From Acidimicrobiales bacterium (GTDB taxonomy: Bacteria > Actinomycetota > Acidimicrobiia > Acidimicrobiales > Iamiaceae), in the NCBI GenBank assembly GCA_035547835.1, contig DASZTW010000019.1, forward strand, positions 62,001-126,000: DNA of 64,000 bases, read 5' to 3'. How positions within the stretch are numbered: position 1 is the first letter of the stretch; each line of letters starts with the position of its first letter. A model generated the notes under the pieces. That model did no database searches. It was not told where the DNA came from and was given only the letters and a program-made list of their open reading frames with translations. The translations under genes and the position numbers were made by a program. Positions 60,214 to 64,000 of the stretch are shown in pieces.

Positions 60214-60648
60214 TCAGCTCGACAGCGCCGTCACTCGTACGGTCGCTCGGACGGTCGCCGTGTGCGACACGCCCGGAACGATCGGTGCGAACACGAGGCG
60301 CACCGTGCGCCGGAGGCGAACCGAGGCCGAGCGACCATCGGTTGTGATCGCCACGTCCTCGACGGTCGCGTCGTCGATCCCGTCGCGGTGCAGGACGCGG
60401 AGGATCGTGGCCGCGACAGACCGGCGGTCGAGGCGCACCTCGCCCTGCCCGAGCAGCGCGCCCCGGTCGAGGCCGACCTCGCTGGCGTCGTTCGACGCGT
60501 CGCCGGCAGCCGCGACCAGGTTCCGCTGGGCGGTGAATGCCACCGCAGCATCGACCGCGATGGCGCCGAGGATGATCACGATCAGCACGGCGGCCGGCAT
60601 CAGCAACAAGACCGTGCCCGCGTCGCGCCGCCGCGCCCGGTCAGGCAC
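60214..60648 (-). CDS. TadE/TadG-like pilus assembly protein (small)
   Basis: This 144-residue protein has a short Arg-rich N-terminus, one hydrophobic segment (GTVLLLMPAAVLIVIILGAIAVD), and an extracytoplasmic domain. It fits the TadE/G pseudopilin-like pattern (RRDAG then a helix). It overlaps the previous gene by eight bases. It is probably a minor pilin of the Flp system. Sequence conservation in this family is low, so the call leans on the hydrophobic pattern and the locus. Confidence 0.7.
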   Translation of the reverse strand: MPDRARRRDAGTVLLLMPAAVLIVIILGAIAVDAAVAFTAQRNLVAAAGDASNDASEVGLDRGALLGQGEVRLDRRSVAATILRVLHRDGIDDATVEDVAITTDGRSASVRLRRTVRLVFAPIVPGVSHTATVRATVRVTALSS

Positions 60649-61129
60649 AGGTTCCCTCCGCAGTACCGCCGGATCGGTAGGCGTCGATCACCTCGGAGTG
60701 GGTGGAGCCAACAGTGAAGCCGTGTCCGAAGCCGCCGATGTACGGCAACGACAACGCAGGCACCCGATATCGCGCAGTGATCGTGACGCGGCCGCATCGT
60801 TCGTAGGCGGGGTCCAGGGTGCGGGTGAGGTCGAGCCGGGTGCCGTCCCGACCTTGGGCCGACGCGGCATCGCGGCCGCGTCGCTGCGCGTCGGCCCAAC
60901 TCGCCGCGGGGTCGGGCCAGTCCTCGACATACGCGCGAGCGGCCTCCCGCGAGGCAGCGTCTGCAGCGAGCTTGGCGTCGATCACCGCCCAGGCATTGGT
61001 GATCAACAGCACGCCGACCACGAACACGAGGATCCCGAAGGGGATGGCCTCGATGCCCGCGACCTGCCCGGCGTCCCCGCGCAGCTGTCGGCCCCGCGGC
61101 GGGCGACGTCCGACCTCGGGCGCGGTCAC
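60641..61129 (-). CDS. TadE-like pilus assembly protein
   Basis: This 162-residue protein has a 27-residue basic/polar N-terminus, then GIEAIPFGILVFVVGVLLITNAWAVIDAK, a TadE-type transmembrane segment, and an outside domain containing DAASREAARAYVED, the typical helix after the membrane anchor. It is in a four-base overlap with the upstream TadE-like gene. Confidence 0.72.
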   Translation of the reverse strand: MTAPEVGRRPPRGRQLRGDAGQVAGIEAIPFGILVFVVGVLLITNAWAVIDAKLAADAASREAARAYVEDWPDPAASWADAQRRGRDAASAQGRDGTRLDLTRTLDPAYERCGRVTITARYRVPALSLPYIGGFGHGFTVGSTHSEVIDAYRSGGTAEGTCA

Positions 61130-61557
61130 GGCTGAGGCTCCTCCAGCCGGACCGTGACCGTGCGGTCGATGTGGTCGACGAGCAAGGGCGAGCTGACACC
61201 GGCAAGTCCGATGCGAGGGTTGTCGACGGTCACACGCAGACGCACCACTTCGCCGTCTGTGGACCAGTGAAAGCGCACCCGCGAGCCGTAGCGGCCGAGC
61301 GCCGATCGAGCTTCGGTCTCCGCCGTCGCCTGCGCACTCGCGAAGGAGCCGCGGTGGTCAGCGGCCACGCGGCGGGCGGCATCGTAGGCCGTGGCGGTCA
61401 CGACGGATCGAGCGTAGAGATCGAACATCACCTGCACAGCGAACAGCAGCAGCACCAGCACGACGACGAGACCGAACCACGTGCCGAACAAGCCCGCGCC
61501 CTGATCGCCGCGGCCTCGACACGGCGATCGCCCGTGGATCGCGGCCGGCGCTCGCAA
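61126..61557 (-). CDS. TadE-like pilus assembly protein
   Basis: This 143-residue protein shows RGDQGAGLFGTWFGLVVVLVLLLFAVQVMFDLY, seen as a GAG motif before a long hydrophobic helix, then VVTATAYDAARRVAAD. This is the TadE helix-turn pattern. It directly follows the small pilin-like gene by six bases. A minor pseudopilin role is likely. Confidence 0.75.
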   Translation of the reverse strand: MRAPAAIHGRSPCRGRGDQGAGLFGTWFGLVVVLVLLLFAVQVMFDLYARSVVTATAYDAARRVAADHRGSFASAQATAETEARSALGRYGSRVRFHWSTDGEVVRLRVTVDNPRIGLAGVSSPLLVDHIDRTVTVRLEEPQP

Positions 61558-61563
61558 CCGCGC

Positions 61564-61782
61564 TCAGTTCCCGATCTGGGTGATCTGCTGGTCGGTCTTG
61601 GTCTTCGTCGTCCCCCAGATCTGCTTGAAACCGACCCACATCAGCGCACCCAGGAACGCCACGATCAGCACCGCGATCGCAGCGGAGATCACCCCCTCGC
61701 CCCGCTCGTTCAGTTGGATGCGGGTGCGGACCGTCGCTCGCAGGGCGGGAGCGGCGAGCAGCGCGGTGTAGAGGTCGGTCAT
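61564..61782 (-). CDS. Small Flp-pilin-like membrane protein
   Basis: This 72-residue protein has a 26-residue cytoplasmic-type leader, ERGEG, a hydrophobic helix (VISAAIAVLIVAFLGALMWV), and a polar Lys/Thr/Gln-rich tail. It occupies the Flp pilin position between tadC and tadE genes. The class IVb pilin Glu at +5 after the cleavage glycine is not evident, so it may be an atypical pilin. AAAGGAG lies six bases before ATG 61782, a strong ribosome-binding site consistent with high output. Confidence 0.72.
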   Translation of the reverse strand: MTDLYTALLAAPALRATVRTRIQLNERGEGVISAAIAVLIVAFLGALMWVGFKQIWGTTKTKTDQQITQIGN

Positions 61783-61796
61783 GACGGCTCCTTTGG

Positions 61797-62705
61797 TCAC
61801 GCGGAGGAGAACAAGCGGAGGGCTTCGATGAAGGGGACGGCGAGGAAGATGACGCCGGGGACGAGCGTGGCGACGGTGACGGGGATCCAGACCTGCTGGG
61901 CGCGGCGTTCGAGCTCCTCGACCCGGCGTCGTTGCACTTCTTGGCGAATCGAGCGCGCTTCGCGGGACATGACCCGGCCGAGGTCCGAGGTGGCGCGGTT
62001 GAGCGACAGCACTTGCACCACCTGGCGCACCTCGGGCACGGCGGCCAGGTCGGCCCACTCCGTGAGCGCTTCCGCCTCGCCGAGTCCTTGCCGGATCCGG
62101 TTGGCGACGCGGGTGAGGTCTTGTGCCACCGCGCCTCGACCGCGGTGGGCGACCCGTCCGAGCGCGCCCCCGAGGGAGTGTCCCGCGGACAGGAGCATGC
62201 CGATCTGTTCGCACACGACCGGGAGCTCGAGCAGGAGGTTGCGCTGCCACCTCGTCGAGGCGGCGGCCAGGCCTTGCTCGATCACCAAGAACGCGAGGAG
62301 CGGGGCAGCCACGATCGCGGCCAGCGCGACCAGTGGTGGCGGCCGGACCGCGACGCTCGCGGCAGTGGCGAGGGCGAACGCCGCAGCAGCCCACCCGGCC
62401 TGTCGAACCCGGAAGGTCATGGGATCGAGCGGTGAGTGGATGCGCATGAGACGGACGGTGAGGGGCTCTTCGACGCCCAAGGCGCGCGCCAGGCGTCCGC
62501 CCACGTCGGTTGCCAACGGCGCGACGACCTCGCGAACCGAGCCGACCGAGAGCAGGCCAGGTGCGCTGCTGGTCGGCGCGCCGGGCTGGTAGGGGCGTAG
62601 CCGCTCGGACAACGAGCGACGCGCGAACCATCGCACGCGCGACAACAGCAACGAGCAGCCGGCCCACATCGCGAGCCCGGCGACGGCGAGGAGCCGCGTG
62701 TTCAT
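61797..62705 (-). CDS. tadC: Tad pilus inner-membrane platform protein TadC
   Basis: This 302-residue type II secretion F-domain protein has an N-terminal helix, paired central helices, the T2SF segment (LLELPVVCEQIGMLLSAGHSLGGAL, seen as EQIGMLLSAGHSLGGAL), RQVVQVLSLNRATSDLGRVM, and a final helix VTVATLVPGVIFLAVPF. It overlaps tadB by four bases (ATGA). ATG 62705 gives MNTRLLAVAG with a clear membrane start; the longer in-frame upstream region is antisense to nothing but within tadB. Confidence 0.87.
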   Translation of the reverse strand: MNTRLLAVAGLAMWAGCSLLLSRVRWFARRSLSERLRPYQPGAPTSSAPGLLSVGSVREVVAPLATDVGGRLARALGVEEPLTVRLMRIHSPLDPMTFRVRQAGWAAAAFALATAASVAVRPPPLVALAAIVAAPLLAFLVIEQGLAAASTRWQRNLLLELPVVCEQIGMLLSAGHSLGGALGRVAHRGRGAVAQDLTRVANRIRQGLGEAEALTEWADLAAVPEVRQVVQVLSLNRATSDLGRVMSREARSIRQEVQRRRVEELERRAQQVWIPVTVATLVPGVIFLAVPFIEALRLFSSA

Positions 62706-63583
62706 TCTGCGAACACCCGTCCTTCCACGGGCACTTGCATGATCCGGCCGGCCCACCACCAACAACCCGCCACCACGCCGATGCCGATCAGCACGGCGAC
62801 TTGTCCCGCAGCCGTCGCGTACGCGGCTCGCCCTGTCCCCACCGAGAGACCGGCCAGCGCCATGCCGAGCGGCACGAGGAGCACGAAGCGACGGGCGAAT
62901 CTGGCACCGGCCTGGCGGGCGCGGGCATCCTTGCGTCCCTGCACCTCTTGGAGCCGGTCGCCGCTCAAGGCGGTGAGCCGGGCCTCGAGGCCGGTGCCGC
63001 CCAGTTCGTTCGCGACGAGGATCGTCTCGCAGGCAGCGTCGCAAGTGGGGTCGGCGAGGTCGCGCTTGAGCACGCCGAGCGTGCGTGCGAAGTCCGTCGA
63101 GAGCAGCCATTCACGTTGTGCGGCAGCGAATGCGGGTCGCAGCTCCGCAGGTGCGCGACGACCCACTTCGAAGAGCGCTTGCGGGATGGAAAGGCCGGCC
63201 GAGCCGGTGAGGATGCGCAGCTCGTCGATCATCGTGGGCCACGCCTCCTGGGCCCGCTCGAGCCGCCGACGCCGACGTGAACGCAAGGTCGCCGCGGGCA
63301 GCATGGCCGTGAACGCGCCGAGGGCAACCGCCGCCAAGATGCCGCCGAAGATCGCGAACCCGAGGACACCGCCGAGCAGCAGGAGCAACAGCGAGGCCGC
63401 GGCGAACTGCGGAAGGCCGACCCCGCTCACCCCGGCTTCGCGCAGCCACCGTGTGACGTCGCGCCGCGGCGCAGGCGGCGTGACCTGCGGGCCCGGACCG
63501 AGCCCACGCCAGCGGAAGACGACGGCGGTGTACAGAAGGTGGACGCCGTAGGCGGCGGCGAGGGCGACGAGAAGTGCCGTCAC
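62702..63583 (-). CDS. tadB: Tad pilus inner-membrane platform protein TadB
   Basis: This 293-residue T2SF-domain protein has two N-terminal helices, a cytoplasmic segment LERAQEAWPTMIDELRILTGSAGLSIPQAL, seen as WPTMIDELRILTGSAGLSI, then ETILVANELGGTGLEARLTALS, and two C-terminal helices. With TadC it forms the membrane platform driven by TadA. GTG 63583 overlaps the tadA stop (GTGA). Confidence 0.88.
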   Translation of the reverse strand: MTALLVALAAAYGVHLLYTAVVFRWRGLGPGPQVTPPAPRRDVTRWLREAGVSGVGLPQFAAASLLLLLLGGVLGFAIFGGILAAVALGAFTAMLPAATLRSRRRRRLERAQEAWPTMIDELRILTGSAGLSIPQALFEVGRRAPAELRPAFAAAQREWLLSTDFARTLGVLKRDLADPTCDAACETILVANELGGTGLEARLTALSGDRLQEVQGRKDARARQAGARFARRFVLLVPLGMALAGLSVGTGRAAYATAAGQVAVLIGIGVVAGCWWWAGRIMQVPVEGRVFAE

Positions 63584-64000
63584 CGTGCGACCTGCGAGGT
63601 CGTGTCGACGATCTCGCGAACGTGGAGCCCGGCCTGGTCGAAGAGCAGGCCGAGCCGGTTCGGGATCTCGCCCGTCCAGCGCAGCATCCCGTCGCTGCCC
63701 GTCCGACGGAACACGTCCGTGATCGTGAACGGTACGGCGTCGAGGCTCCCGGCGTGATCCTCGACGGCGATGATCTCGTTGATCCGTGGGCCTTCTGAGG
63801 TGCGGACACTGTGGACGACAAGGTCGACGGCCTCGGCGACGAGTGAGTTGAGTGCGGCCAGCGGCAAGTCGCCGTCGGCGAGCTGCGCCACGAACCGAAG
63901 ACGAGTCAACGCTTGACGGGCCGAGCCGCCGTGGATCGTGGTGAATCCCTTCACGCCGGATGAGAGCGTGAGCAACAGTGCGAGGGCTTCGCGGTCGCGG
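63580..64000 (-). CDS. tadA: Tad pilus ATPase TadA/CpaF, C-terminal fragment
   Basis: This is the C-terminal ~140 residues of a VirB11-like secretion ATPase; the 5' part is beyond the window. GVKGFTTIHGGSARQALTRLRF matches the His-box GxxxTxHANSxxxALxRL of CpaF, here with GG instead of AN. EAVDLVVHSVRTSEGPRINEIIAVED is the following conserved strand block. Its position directly ahead of tadB and tadC is the standard Tad order. Confidence 0.87.
   Translation of the reverse strand, partial: RDREALALLLTLSSGVKGFTTIHGGSARQALTRLRFVAQLADGDLPLAALNSLVAEAVDLVVHSVRTSEGPRINEIIAVEDHAGSLDAVPFTITDVFRRTGSDGMLRWTGEIPNRLGLLFDQAGLHVREIVDTTSQVAR

Noticed and set aside
1-64000. CRISPR arrays, prophage, integrases or insertion sequences
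   Set aside because: No regularly spaced repeats, transposase or phage protein motifs were seen; the only repeats are the hairpin family and the 19-bp array.

Overview
The window is a high-GC chromosomal segment of an actinobacterium, most likely of class Acidimicrobiia or a close relative. The evidence is the gene set: class II DAHP synthase, an F420-dependent luciferase-like oxidoreductase, a BldD-type regulator, a [4Fe-4S] APS-type CysH, and the rodA / radical-SAM pair / RNase E-G / rplU / rpmA / obgE / proB order. The class is inferred from family knowledge, not proven. Genes are dense on both strands and no stretch over 300 bases lacks a gene or repeat. I see no phage, integrase, transposase or CRISPR.

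Layout. 1-9.9 kb: the 3' end of rodA, a Ser/Asp-rich lipoprotein, two coupled radical-SAM-linked genes (TIGR03960 and TIGR03936 types), RNase E/G, rplU-rpmA, dgt (opposite strand), obgE and proB. 9.9-17 kb: murJ (opposite), proA, a coupled MoxR ATPase / VWA pair, and a beta-lactamase-fold lipoprotein. 17-22 kb (minus): cysH and sulfite reductase, class II DAHP synthase and a group 2 sigma factor. 22-27 kb (plus): a stand-alone NuoF-like flavoprotein, nadD, an LCP/LytR-C-like membrane protein, rsfS and a HemD-like protein. 27-33 kb: alcohol dehydrogenase, SDR, aldo/keto reductase, thioesterase, an M28-like exported protein and tRNA-Ala(GGC). 33-41 kb: leuS, a fatty acyl-AMP ligase-like enzyme, F420 oxidoreductase, PAC2 protein, APH-like kinase and thioredoxin-TPR protein. 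41-49 kb: comEA, comEC, a 55-residue coupled gene, holA and an MmpL/RND transporter. 49-56 kb: rpsT, lepA, hrcA-dnaJ behind a CIRCE operator, rsmE, a BldD-like regulator and hemW. 56-64 kb: a fused acetyl-CoA carboxylase carboxyltransferase, then a minus-strand Tad/Flp pilus locus (tadA, tadB, tadC, a small pilin-like protein, three TadE/G-like proteins) followed by a pseudokinase and a LysM protein.

How the genes work together. Most of the window is housekeeping: ribosome biogenesis (RNase E/G, L21, L27, Obg, RsfS, RsmE, S20, LepA), proline synthesis (proB, proA), assimilatory sulfate reduction (cysH, sir), cell-wall export (rodA, murJ, LCP-like), DNA uptake (comEA, comEC) and heat-shock control (hrcA-dnaJ). 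The less ordinary parts are the radical-SAM pair of unknown substrate, the pilus-linked pseudokinase/LysM pair, the BldD-like protein with an intact c-di-GMP motif, and two non-coding patterns.

Non-coding patterns. First, many transcription units begin with TAnnnT followed by exactly six bases and then the start codon, which points to leaderless mRNAs. Second, a dispersed hairpin repeat with arms TGTGAGCA/TGCTCACA and a shared flank GCAGGRATGGG occurs three times, at 16976-17027, 55936-56001 and 56030-56095. Two promoters also share a 16-bp TTGACC-N4-GGTCAA palindrome.
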